Shown: piece after piece, positions 26,601 to 36,537 of the stretch | Layout: the number at the start of each line of letters is the position of its first letter | Position numbering within the stretch: position 1 is the stretch's first letter | NCBI GenBank assembly: GCA_029237695.1 | Contig: CM055274.1 | Coordinates: 65,469,484-65,533,483 of the forward strand | DNA from: Conchocele bisecta | Taxonomy: Eukaryota > Mollusca > Bivalvia > Lucinida > Thyasiridae | DNA: 64,000 bases | Direction of reading: 5' to 3' | The notes under the pieces: generated by a model | Database searches by the model: none | What the model was told of the DNA's origin: nothing | The model's input: only the letters and a program-made list of their open reading frames with translations | Translations under genes and position numbers: made by a program

Positions 26601-27250
26601 TGTCAAACCATGTTTTTATTGTCAGAAATATTGATGTTTGTCCACATTTGTTCCATTTCTAAATAAAAACATGGCAGCACATGAGAATCGTCCCCTAAGA
26701 CGATTTGTACATATGTTACAATTTCGAGAAACAAAAATGAAACATATTTTCAACAAAACATGTTTCGTGTTTTCGCGATCTTGCGCATAGGCCGAGATCA
26801 CGAAAATTTAACATATTCACAACAAAACATGTTTTGACAGTACTGTGCATATGAGAATCGTCTCCTTTCGCGATCTTGTGCGTAGATCGAGATCGCGAAA
26901 ACGGGAAGCGTGATCGCGAGAGCTGAAACGTATTCTCAACAAAACATGTTTTGACAGTACTGTGCATATGAGACGATTTTCAAAGTTTTGTCAGCCATAT
27001 ATGCACTCCTCTCTGACCACATTACCTGTACACTGGCACGGTGATGCGCTGTGGGCTAATACGGTGGGTCACGGGGGAACGCGGTGTGCAGCAGATTCGG
27101 TCTTTAAAATATTCACACGGTGGTGATTTTTGCCTCTCCACCGCGACGGGTGCGATTTCCACCCAACACGGTGGGAGGAATGTTTATGCCCACTCTCCAT
27201 CCGATCACGGGGTCGAGTGGGAAGAGGCACAATTCGCGCTGAGTGTACTG
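23604..27250. mobile_element. TA-flanked DNA element with CAGTACACTCAG inverted ends, inserted in minisatellite B
   Basis: The ends are inverted repeats (CAGTACACTCAG at 23604; CTGAGTGTACTG ending at 27250), flanked by TA on both sides (23602-23603 and 27251-27252). Removing the element and one TA restores an intact minisatellite unit, CTATCTACTGACC. Subterminal CACGGTGGG motifs occur in both orientations at each end, and further inward both sides contain TTTCGCGATCTTGCGCAT-like words. No transposase frame is visible, so this is a non-autonomous element. TA duplication is known for Tc1/mariner and some other cut-and-paste groups; I cannot assign the superfamily. Confidence 0.85.
24476..26535. 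repeat. Bivalve composite repeat, copy 3, nested in the TA element
   Basis: This is the longest copy in the window. It starts at CAAGAGGGCCATGATGGCCC and has about four internal units of 430-440 bp. It finishes with three GGACGACGAC words and AGCTCACATGAGCTTCGCTC / AGGTGAGCTAAAAA. These are probably the true outer edges of the family. Confidence 0.85.
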
Positions 27251-27252
27251 TA

Positions 27253-28779
27253 CTGACCTGTCTTCCCATACAGCATGTTGAAAAGAGATAACCTGTATAC
27301 CGACCTGTCTCCACATACAGCATGTTGAAAAGAGATAACATGTATACCGACCTGTCTCCCCATACAGCATGTTGAATAGAGATCACCTGTCTACTGACCT
27401 GTCTCCCCATACAGCATGTTGAAGAGAGATCACCTGTCTACTGACCTGTCTCCCCATACAGCATGTTGAAGAGAGATCACCCGTCTACTGACCTGTCTCC
27501 CCATACACCATGTTGAAGAGAGATCACCTGTCTACTGACCTGTCTCCCCATACAGCACATTGAAGAGAGATCACCTGTCTACTGATCTGTCTCCCCACGC
27601 AGCACATAGAAGAGAGATCGCCTATCTACTGACCTGTCTCCCCATACAGCATGTTGAAGAGAGATCACCCGTCTACTGACCTGTCACCCCATACAGCATG
27701 TTGAAGAGAGATCACCTGTCTACTGATCTGTCTCCCCATACAGTACATAGAAGAGAGATCACCTATCTACTGACCTGTCTCCCCATACAGCATGTTGAAG
27801 GGAGACCACCTGTCTACTTACCTGTCTCCCCACGCAGCACATTAAATAGAGACCACCCGTTTACTGACCTGTCACCCCATAAAGCATGTTGAAGAGAGAT
27901 CACCTGTCTACTGACCTGCCACCCCATACAGCATGTTGAAGAGAGATCACCTATCTACTGACCTGTCTCCTCATACAGCACATTGAAGAGAGATAACCAG
28001 TGCCCACGCACATTGAATAGAGATCACCTGTCTACAGACCTGTCTCCCCATACAGCATGATGAATAGAGATCACCTGTCTACTGACCTGTCACCCCATAC
28101 AGCACTTTGAATAAAGATCACCTGTCTACTGACCTGTCTTCCCATACAGCATGTAGAATAGAGATCACCTGTCTACTGACCTGTCACCCCATACAGCACA
28201 TTGAATAGAGATCACCTGTCTACTGACCTGTCTCCCCATACAGCATGTTGAAGAGAGATAACCTGTCTATTGACCTGTCTCTCCATACAGCACGTTGAAG
28301 AGAGATCACCTGTCGACTGACCTGTCTCCCCATACAGCACGTTGAAGAGAGATCACCTGTCTACTGACCTGTCTCCCCATAAAACATGTTGAAGAGAGAT
28401 CATCTGTCAACTGACCTGTCTCCCATACAGCATGTTGAATAGAGATCACCCGTCTATTGACCTGTCTCCCCATACAGCATGTTGAAGAGAGATCACCCGT
28501 CTACTGACCTGTCTCCCCATACAGCATGTTGAAGAGAGATCACCCGTCTACTGACCTGTCTCCCCATACACCATGTTGAAGAGAGATCACCTGTCTACTG
28601 ACCAGTCTCCCCATACAGCATGTTGAAGAGAGATAACCTGTCTATGACATACAGCACGTTGAAGAGAGATCACCTGTCTACTGACCTGTCTCCCCATAAA
28701 ACATGTTGAAGAGAGATCATCTGTCTACTGACCTGTCTCCCCATATAGCACATTGAAGAGAGATCACCTATCTACTGAC
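27253..28779 (-). repeat. 47-bp minisatellite B, exon-proximal part
   Basis: About 32 units of 47 bp abut the exon at 28780-28901 with no spacer. The 33 exon bases 28780-28812 and the adjoining 14 intron bases together make one repeat unit. In the ILK reading frame the sequence past the donor stops after two codons (Q, then TAG), so retention of the array would end translation. Confidence 0.93.
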
Positions 28780-28901
28780 CTGTCTCCCCATGTAGCACGT
28801 TGAAGAGAGATCCGAATGGCATAAACTGGGTGATCACCACCAGGTTTGGTGGCTCGTTGCAGCAGGCCAGCACAGGGAGAATATTCTGGTGGTTGAATAT
28901 T
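28780..28901 (-). CDS. ILK: Integrin-linked kinase, internal exon (pseudokinase N-lobe to hinge)
   Basis: A 122-bp exon read on the minus strand, with acceptor ATGATATTTCCAG before 28901 and donor ACAG/GTCAGT after 28780. It encodes IFNHQNILPVLACCNEPPNL and then VVITQFMPFGSLFNVLHGET: the end of the alpha-C helix, strands beta-4 and beta-5, and the hinge of the ILK pseudokinase. The first base completes a codon (probably R) from an upstream exon. The last G opens the glycine codon finished by the exon at 7080-7201. Family knowledge: ILK is a scaffold at integrin adhesions and in muscle attachments. Its last 33 bases are the template of the minisatellite next to it. The upstream exon was not found to the right, so that intron exceeds 35 kb if the assembly is correct. 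Confidence 0.9.
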
Positions 28902-29192
28902 CTGGAAATATCATATAATGGAAAAATGGATAAATGTCATTCAATAAGTGCTTTCTTACTACTTTAAGCTACAAAGTATGTATTATGTATTTTGCAACAT
29001 GTACCGTATTATCATGATTATTTGAATCAAAATATATTTTAACAATATTTTAATTAAAAAAATACAAAATAAGACTCGGAACATTGCTAAACTCAAGTCC
29101 GCTGACAAACACCAAAGTGAACCCAGCATAAATCTTATGACTGATGTTAAAATGATGAATTGCTTGTTATCATGTTTTAAGTGAAAGTGAAT
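28902..29192. other. Intron sequence upstream of the ILK exon
   Basis: AT-rich and without repeats that I recognise. The polypyrimidine-poor acceptor context TGATATTTCCAG sits at its left edge. Confidence 0.5.
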
Positions 29193-29366
29193 ACCGCAGG
29201 TTTAAGGGTTTAACGTCCCAGCAACAAGTACGGTCATATAGAGACGGGACCACAGTTTAAAGTCTCGTCCGACAGACCAGTGGGATGGAAATACTATGAA
29301 AGTATTGTTGATGCCTAAGGCGAGGTTTGAACCCACAACCTCCGGTGCTGCGTGGGGATGTGCTGG
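29193..29366. repeat. Dispersed repeat containing a B-box-like motif
   Basis: The segment GGTTTAAGGGTTTAACGTCC ... GAGGTTTGAACCCACAACCT resembles tRNA-derived SINE heads or tails common in molluscs. GTTTGAACCC resembles a tRNA B box, but no A box or cloverleaf is seen, so this is not a tRNA gene. Confidence 0.4.
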
Positions 29367-29729
29367 GCATGGACACTAAAAAAAAAGATATAGTATAACG
29401 AAAAACTTTAACCAAAAAACTTAACCAAAAACTTTAACCGGACACACGTACGTACGTAGTACGTACGCCAAAGTGCAGACTACATCGCGCTTTCCGCAAA
29501 GTAATTTGACCTTCACATTGGGCACAGGGGCCGCACGGGAGGGGGGGTAGAATGAAAATATAGATGATGATAAACACCCATGTGAAGTTTCAAGGTAATG
29601 GGCAAAGCAGTTGTAGAGATATAGTATAACAAAAAAACAAAAACTTTAACCAAAAAAATTCACCAAAAACTTCAACCAAAAACTTCAACCAAAAACTTTA
29701 ACCAAAAAACTTAACCAAAAATTTCAAAG
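29367..29729. repeat. AACTTAACCAAAAA array, left part
   Basis: Same family as 15541-16720: GATATAGTATAACGAAAAAC, the ACACACGTACGTACGTAGTA hairpin region and one 165-bp unit. The array continues at 30703 on the other side of an inserted element. Confidence 0.75.
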
Positions 29730-29731
29730 TA

Positions 29732-30702
29732 CCGTATTCATTCTAATAAACGCCCATACTCTAATAAATGCCCACCCCCCATTTTTGGGCCAAAAAATGA
29801 ACATTTTCTGCCCGATTTTACAAAAATTGGGACCTCTAATAAACGCCCATGGCCTCCTCTGGAAAGAAAAATGGACATACCTGTCAAACTGTAATTTTCC
29901 GTATTTCCCTTTTTAGTAACGCGCGGACATGTGCCTTTCGTTCTTTGCGTCCAAATATTCTGTAGGAACATGGAATTTCAAGGCCACCTCCCCTTGCAAA
30001 TGTCCCGATAGAGGAGGGTCGCGGTTCCCCAGAAGTAACTGCGATCACCTGTGTGATATCTCCCCACAACAGTTTCGCCTTGTTTAACAATTATTGCTGA
30101 GTCACTATAGTCGTTATCTGGTTCTAATATACAATCCAGTTCCGCACCTTAACTGGAGCGCTGCCTAGCATTTTCCTTATTCATCGTTGACAGCCATCGG
30201 TACCCGGACACGGTTTAACGCACAATATTATACAGCAAAACCGGGAACCAGATGTGATGATGGGCTTGCTTGATTATCAAAAAAAATATAAAAAAATACG
30301 ATTTGGTATGGGGACGATTTTGGTCTGAGGACGATTTGACCAGATAGTATATGTTACGCGAAGAGTGATGTCCCTTTGTTATTGTTGAGATATTTTGAGA
30401 AATTTACGGATTTGGGGTATGTCCAAATACTTACTGATCCTAAAGTAATTATTCTAATGAGAAATGGACCAGTCCAAACATACAGATTATCCGAATACAA
30501 ACGTCCGATACGGTAGTAATTGCTAAAACTACACCGTGAGTACATAGAACGTCTGTAAGGTTTACAAATCTAATCGTTTTCTTCACTTTTTGACATTTTT
30601 TACTCGGACCAAAAACCATTGCCTCTATTAATCGCCCACCCCCGACCTGTGACTTACCGATGATTCTAATAAGCGCCCGGGCGTTTATTAGAATGAATAC
30701 GG
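29732..30702. mobile_element. 971-bp TA element with CCGTATTC inverted ends
   Basis: It starts CCGTATTCATTCTAATAAAC and ends with the exact inverse (GTTTATTAGAATGAATACGG, allowing one base), flanked by TA on both sides (29730-29731, 30703-30704). Excision restores CAAAGTAATTTGACC, a junction found intact in other copies of the host array (for example 15697-15710 and 16105-16118). No transposase; non-autonomous. Confidence 0.85.
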
Positions 30703-30704
30703 TA

Positions 30705-31105
30705 ATTTGACCTTGACATTGGGCACAGAGGCCACACGGGAGGGGGGTAGAATGAAAATATAGATGATGATAAACACCCATGTGAAGTTTCAAGGTAATG
30801 GGCAAAGCAGTTGCAGAGATATAGTATAACAAAAAACTTGAACCAAAAAACTTAACCAAAAAACTTAACCAAAAACTTTAACCAAAAAACTTAACCAAAA
30901 AACTTAACCAAAAACTTTAACCAAAAAACTTAACCAAAAACTTTAACTAAAAAACTTAACCAAACAACTTAACCAAAAACTTTAACTGGACACACGTACG
31001 TACGTACGTACGTACACGTACGTACGTACGTACGTACGTACGTACGTACGTACGTACGCCAAAGTGCTGACTATATCGCGCTGTCCGCAAGCGGGCGCGA
31101 CAAAA
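30705..31105. repeat. AACTTAACCAAAAA array, right part, with (ACGT)n
   Basis: One 165-bp unit is followed by many AACTTAACCAAAAA words and an (ACGT)n microsatellite at about 30990-31058. It closes with the CGCGCTGTCCGCAAGCGGGC hairpin. Confidence 0.75.
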
Positions 31106-32185
31106 ATGAACATTCCTTTATTTCACATTCCTATATAAATGTCAGCATTTCCTTTACAGAGCATTAATAAAACATATCATAGATATATATATAAGAACTG
31201 TTTTCAGCTTACTAATGTGTCCAAACTTAGTTTGCATACATAATTCAAAATGGTCGGTAAATATATTGCCCTTCAATAGGTTCAGTCTTCAGTAACAAAT
31301 TATAGTACATTAAGCTGTGAGTATTATGTGTCTTTTGACACTTTAAGCAATGTCGAAAATATATATGTTTAATTAGGTGAATTGCTTGTCATCATGGTTT
31401 CAAAATGGCCTCCAAATAATACTACCGTATTCTTGCGATTATAAGTCGCATTTTTTTTACTCAGATTTGTATCCCAGAAAGCCCCTGCGTCTTATAAATA
31501 CATGTAGATACATGAGCATTTTTTTCCACCCGAAATATTGACATAAACGACAAAAAAATAAATAAAAAAAATGCGTTCCTATATTTGTTGTTGTTGTTAG
31601 TCTTTGGGGTAAAATCCGGTATTGGAATATTGGATTCGTATTCTAAACAGTTCGCGCCTTACTCGCGCCTTACTCGTTCCGGCACTGTGTCACATTCGGT
31701 ACACATTTTCTATACCGAAGGCGAAGGCGCACAGTGTATACCAAGATCAGATCCGGTCGACATTTTCTCATGCCGACTCGCAATCTGGCCTCTATCATTT
31801 TAATTATCTTTTCCTGGGTGGTGTGGGTTGTGGGGAGGGTCTCGGATGATAACGAAGGAATGAGCAACCACATCAATTTGTGAATTTCACCCGAGACATG
31901 ATATGAATAGCCTACCAGTGCATACTTATGTGTGTTTGCTATTATGGTAGCAGAGCAGTAGAGGGACTGAGCATGGGTTAAACTAGGAGCATGATACTGT
32001 CGTTATCTTGTTTGCCCCGCTGCCACCTCCGGTTTCCATGAATACGACAGTTTATGGCAGACATATAGGCATTTAACATGGAATTAAAACAAGCAAGTGT
32101 GAGTGTCAGATTTCCACAGTTGGCGATTGTGTTTGCAGTAAAACTCATATATTGTACATGCTATCCCTTTCTCGAAATGTAAGAA
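31106..32185. other. Intron with a one-ended CCGTATT element
   Basis: No gene seen. At 31430 the sequence TACCGTATTCTTGCGATTAT begins like the CCGTATT-type elements, but I find no matching inverted end before 32185. It is probably a truncated copy or solo end. Confidence 0.4.
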
Positions 32186-32188
32186 TTT

Positions 32189-32352
32189 TTTTATTTAACC
32201 AGGTGAGTTGATTATCTGGAAATAATGCCCTCGTGATATGGTCCTGCCACTAAAGAAACTCGATTCGCTACGCTCACTCATTTGTTGAGCGTAAGGATGC
32301 AACGACTCATGCATTATTTCATGATAATCAATTCACCTTATTAAATAAATGG
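32189..32352. mobile_element. Foldback MITE, about 164 bp
   Basis: The two ends are inverted (TTTATTTAACCAGGTGAGTT and its near-complement AATTCACCTTATTAAATAAA). The interior also contains partly inverted ATAATGC words. No coding capacity. Confidence 0.7.
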
Positions 32353-32739
32353 TATGCAACAAACTGTCGAAATGTCAGTCGGTGTTAACGACACTGAATA
32401 CCATCACGCATTTTAACATCATTTGATCACCGCAGCATGAGATTTTCTAAAAACAAATCCTTATTTGACATTGTCATTGGATTTTGAAGCATTTTGAAGC
32501 TATGGAATAACTAGACATTATGTTTGTAAAACATGGATATGCCGCCATGGGATACTGGGCCCGTATTCATACAGAATCTAAAATTTATCTTACTTACACT
32601 TGACTTCGTCTTAGTAAAGATCAAAATTTATGAGAATCCAATACGATTTGTAATAACACCAGAAACGCTCTTCTACAATGAAAGTAAGTAAGGCATTGTT
32701 TATTAGCGACAAATGATGTCTTCTATCATGTCCGCGTAT
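32353..32739. other. Intron / dispersed-repeat edge left of the outer Polinton
   Basis: No gene. A segment starting GGGCCCGTATTCATACAGAA (about 32558) is the start of a dispersed repeat. Polinton homology begins at about 32740. Confidence 0.45.
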
Positions 32740-33175
32740 GGCGGGAACTTTAATTGGAGTGTCATCGAATATCGTAAACCCTGATCTCTGCCCCACGTGC
32801 TTGTTGATGCCAGACTTCTGCTGTACCCCGTTCAGGACGAGATTCACTCGAGTTGACCGAGCAGACCGACATTCGCAGAACCGCCCCGGACGCTGTCATG
32901 GTGTATCCCTATATCTGTTGCTCGCGTTGGAGCCAAATGAATATTCGTAGTCCCCCGCGCTCAGTGCACTCCGCTCCTCGGCCCAAACTGTTATGATGGG
33001 CTTTCGAGCTTGCAATCGCTGCACGTGTGCAATCGCCGTAGCCACATCTATGCGGACCTGCGCTACCGTCCTCTCTATCCTTCTCATTGCCGCCCCATCG
33101 TTGCTGACTGCAACAGTGTCAGGAACGTCCTGTTCTGTGCTGGAACTACCTGGACCATATAATTATTATGCTCAT
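32740..33175 (-). pseudogene. Fibre-like protein of the outer Polinton, decayed
   Basis: Homologous to the inner gene at 55533-56056. Shared blocks include ITVWAEERSALSAGDYEYSF (inner: ITVWAEERGSLSEGAYEYAF) and NKHVGQRSGFTIFDDTPIKV. The ATG at 33175 is followed within about ten codons by a frame break, there are further breaks near 32905 and 32850, and homology ends abruptly at about 32740, so the 3' end is lost. The family is common in metazoan Polintons and has a coiled N-terminus and a beta-rich C-terminal domain. A role as a surface spike is inferred, not shown. Confidence 0.7.
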
Positions 33176-33254
33176 GATTATTGGTTATTTCGAGAACGAT
33201 CGAAATCGAGTAATCGTTCTTTAACTCTCGAGCTCTCGAGAATAGAAATATTCA

Positions 33255-33846
33255 ATTCGTGGATGTGACCAGATTCCAAACATTTCATCTCGAGGGTTTG
33301 GTAAGGTCAGGGTCTTGCCATAGAAACAGTCGCTGGCGTGCACAACCTTAAGGAGAGTACTGGGGGCACCATCTAACGTGTTGTATGATGTTGATCAAGG
33401 TACACCCTGAGTGTTTTCGTGAAGGCGAAGTTCACTGTGATGTCGCTGACGTGCTCACCTGTCTCAAACCATCCCTTATTGTTAGAAGGGTATGTTGCTG
33501 TTAATCCGAGCTGTACGGCCAACGACGGGGTGATCCTTACCCGGTTGGCGGGCTCGGTCAAGGTCGCAAGTCCGGTGGCTTTCGAGATTGCGAGGCTGGC
33601 TCGACCATCAAGCTCCGATGCGACAAAAGCTTGGAGCGCTCTCAAACTCCAAAGACCTGGTGGTAGTTTTACACCTACTGGTGGTCTGTTCTTCAAGTAG
33701 TCAAACGCTTCGTTCTCCCCCACGTATCGCCATCTGACCGTGAAGGCGATTGATCTGAGGCCGACACGGCGTTCCTCACAAGAGTTGTCGATCGGCTGCT
33801 GAAGCGTGCAAGCTCCGCTTTGAACATTGGTGAGAGTAGCAAACAT
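33255..33846 (-). pseudogene. Putative minor capsid (penton-like) protein of the outer Polinton
   Basis: The frame from ATG 33846 runs 157 codons and matches the inner protein at 54836-55505 throughout: VGVKLPPGLWSLRALQAFVA, then ELDGRASLAISKATGLATLT. After a stop near 33373 the homology resumes in another frame (a DGAPSTLLK block), so the C-terminus is broken. The start codon lies only 20 bp from the divergent structural gene at 33867, the same arrangement as in the inner element. The assignment as a single jelly-roll minor capsid protein rests on size and gene order and is inferred. Confidence 0.65.
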
Positions 33847-33866
33847 GATAATATATCTATGAGATC

Positions 33867-34625
33867 ATGGACACCAAGGCGTTTGGCTTTAATTCTGATG
33901 CGAAGTACAAGCCCGATGGAGTCTACACCGTTAAGGCGGGTGCTCCTCAGCTAGTGCACCCCACTATCCAAGTTTGCAGCTCCACTGTTGGGACAGCTGG
34001 AACAGGCTTTCAAACCAACTTCCCCAGTGTGTTTGAAAAATATAGGCTACCCAAGATTACTACCATGGAGGTCGTGAACGGGTGGAAAGCAACGCCGATG
34101 CAGTTTTGACAGAATCAGCTCAACTTCGCCATATGGTGTGCAACAGCCGGATGTGGGGTTTCCTCTCAGGACCATATGGACGCGGAGGATCCCTTCTTGA
34201 GGGCTGTTTACAACTTTCACGTGTACTACACTATTAGGTGGATTCTCAAAGAACAGAAAATCTCTGCCGCAGGACGACGTTTGGAATCCAATTTCCAATG
34301 CCTATGACCGTAGGGCGTTGGAAAGACTGTGTAACAAATTTGGGGTCTCAAAAGACACGGACTGGCGCCAGAAAGCATTTCCGAACAGCGCTGGCCTTGG
34401 GGACGTTCTCATTCGGGGCTACGGGACTTGGATGTAGATGGATTTTAGACACGATCACTACGACGAACACATCGTCAGTCGGAACGCCGGGAATTTTGAC
34501 CCCGTAACGATGACCTTCGGGCCGGAAGTGTCCAGTGGCCGGCACTGCGGTGTCAAATCCTGCGATTGGCTACCTCCAAAACGAGCAGACATTGATTATA
34601 TACAGCAAGCTGGTGGGGTCCAGCT
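33867..34625 (+). pseudogene. Conserved Polinton structural-candidate protein, outer copy, truncated
   Basis: It begins MDTKAFGFNSDAKYKPDGVY and matches the inner protein at 53298-54821: LNFAIWCATAGCGVS and YNFHVYYTIRWILKE blocks appear in a shifted frame after a TGA near 34107, and SCDWLPPKRADIDYI near 34560. Homology stops at about 34620, where a dispersed 220-bp repeat begins; the C-terminal half, including the membrane anchor, is missing. There are at least three frame breaks. Function unknown; the family is widespread in animal Polintons and probably belongs to the virion. Confidence 0.65.
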
Positions 34626-34628
34626 TGG

Positions 34629-34855
34629 AAATTTACCGTTTTTGACACCAAGTAATGACCATTTTATGACACATATCCGGGGCATATCCTGTTAAAACAG
34701 TGTCGGGTAACAAATCGCTGTGTATTTAGTATTTATTTTTCTTAACACACACGTGATAATTGGGACAGGTGTATGTGTTGATAGCAGCTTAGTGACTTAA
34801 ATAGACTGGCTTCAGCGTAAAGATACGAGCTTCCCTACACTAGCCATTTCTGATG
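34629..34855. repeat. About 220-bp dispersed repeat (copy 1 of 2)
   Basis: It is shared with 42040-42246: TTTATGACACATATCCG, TTTTTCTTAACACAC, and ATAGACTGGCTTCAGCGTAA / AGATACGAG. Both copies sit inside Polinton DNA, one at the broken end of the outer structural gene and one in the insertion that splits the inner polymerase. Non-coding. Confidence 0.75.
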
Positions 34856-34866
34856 ATGTTAAAATA

Positions 34867-35885
34867 AAACAAGAGGGCCATGATGGCCCTAATTCGCTCA
34901 CCTGACTCCATGAACACCAGAGGAGAATGTGACATTGAGTTAATGTGTTTTAAATTAGATGGCGGTCATCTTGGATTAAGCGATGACTCATTTTACCAAA
35001 TCTGAAAATGCTTCACCCAAGGATCATAACTTACTATGAAGTTTGGCCAGCATCGGCCATGTGGTTCCTGAGAAAAAGACGTTCAAAATCTTGAATAAAT
35101 GGACCTTTTGGCGGCCATCATGGATGACATAATCATCCGATTCCGAATATTGCACCAGAGCAATCGCCTCATCGATACCTTCATATATATATGACATGAG
35201 CATATTCGTTCAAAAATAAAATTTGACCCCAATTTAACCCCACGGTCCACGCCCATTTTTGACCCAGGGGTCACCATTTTAACACCTTTGAAAGAGCATT
35301 CTACATCGATCATTCCTACCAAGTTTCGTCGAAATCCGGCTGGCGGTTCATGAGAAGCAGATTTTTTAAGAATTTGTGCTATTTTTAGACGGTGACCATC
35401 TTAGATTAGCGACGACATCCGTTTTAACAAATCTGAAAAGGCTTCACCCATGGACCATAACTGTGAAGTTTGGCCACCATGGGCCAAGCGATAAAAGCGG
35501 TTCGTGTGAAGAAGAATTTTGAAATCTCTAATAAAAGAATGACCTTTTGACCTTTCGGTGGCCATCTTGGATAACATGACCATCCAATTCCGACACAAAA
35601 TGTACCAGTGCGATCGTCTCTTTGACACCTTCGATTTGATATAGACATGACCATATTCGGTCAAAAATAAAATTTGACCCCAATTTGACCCCAAGGGCCA
35701 CGCCCATTTTTGACCCCGGGGTCACCATTTTAACAACTTTCAAAGAGCATTGTACATCAATCCTTCCTACCCAGTTTCGTCGAAATCCGGCTAGGGGAAG
35801 AAGATTTTTTAGGAATTTATGCTATTTTTAGACGGTGGCCATCTTGGATTAGCGATGACCTCCATTTTAACAAATTTAACCCCAA
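34867..35885. repeat. Bivalve composite repeat, copy 4, inserted in the outer Polinton
   Basis: It starts at AACAAGAGGGCCATGATGGC and holds about two and a half internal units. It separates the outer structural pseudogene from the outer capsid remnant and so replaces the region where the inner element has its 52456-53318 gene. Confidence 0.85.
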
Positions 35886-36537
35886 GTAATTGACACAGAC
35901 TATCGGCCCGGACTATTCCATATTCAGTCAGGAACTGTTACACTACGCTGTAGATCCTGTACGCCGCAGATCCTGATGACCCGGCTCACGTGATCTACAA
36001 TTCGCAAACAGTTTGATAAATGACAAGGTACGTCTGTCGTGTTAAAAGCGTAACTCGTTAAAATTTAGGGATCAATTGAAGTCCTAAATCACACTGCCGA
36101 TGTACTTTGAACTCGATCTGAGGGTTAAAGAAACACCAAATGTTAATTCAATTGTACAAATTAATTGTTTAACACGTAATTAAATTAAATTGATGTGTGT
36201 GCAGCTAGCCGAATTTGGCCGACAATTCATTTTGAAGGCCTTTTGAACAGTGATAATAGCATAATTAGCATTTTTCTTTCTATGTGGTCCGTCATTCGAT
36301 TATTATTGAAATGGCACAACAAACTATTTTGTCGTTATTCACAAAGACAAATAACGGGCTTGGCAACCCGGCAGAGAGTAGAGATCGGGCTGTCACCCCG
36401 AATGTGAAAGAAAACCGAAGTGGCGACCCGGAATTAGGGCTGGCAACCCAAATGTACTCGCTACTCAAAAACGTAGTGGCTAGCTGCAGTACAACACAAT
36501 TTTATTTAGAACACGACACACACCTTAAAAATAAAAA
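35886..36537. other. Unassigned spacer inside the outer Polinton
   Basis: No recognisable gene. It contains several TGGCAACCCGG / GGCGACCCGG-like words (36360-36450), a small degenerate repeat. Clear homology to the inner capsid gene starts sharply at 36538. Confidence 0.5.

Noticed and set aside
29310..29345. tRNA gene
   Set aside because: Only a B-box-like GTTTGAACCC is present; there is no A box, acceptor stem or anticodon arm. It fits a SINE-type repeat better.
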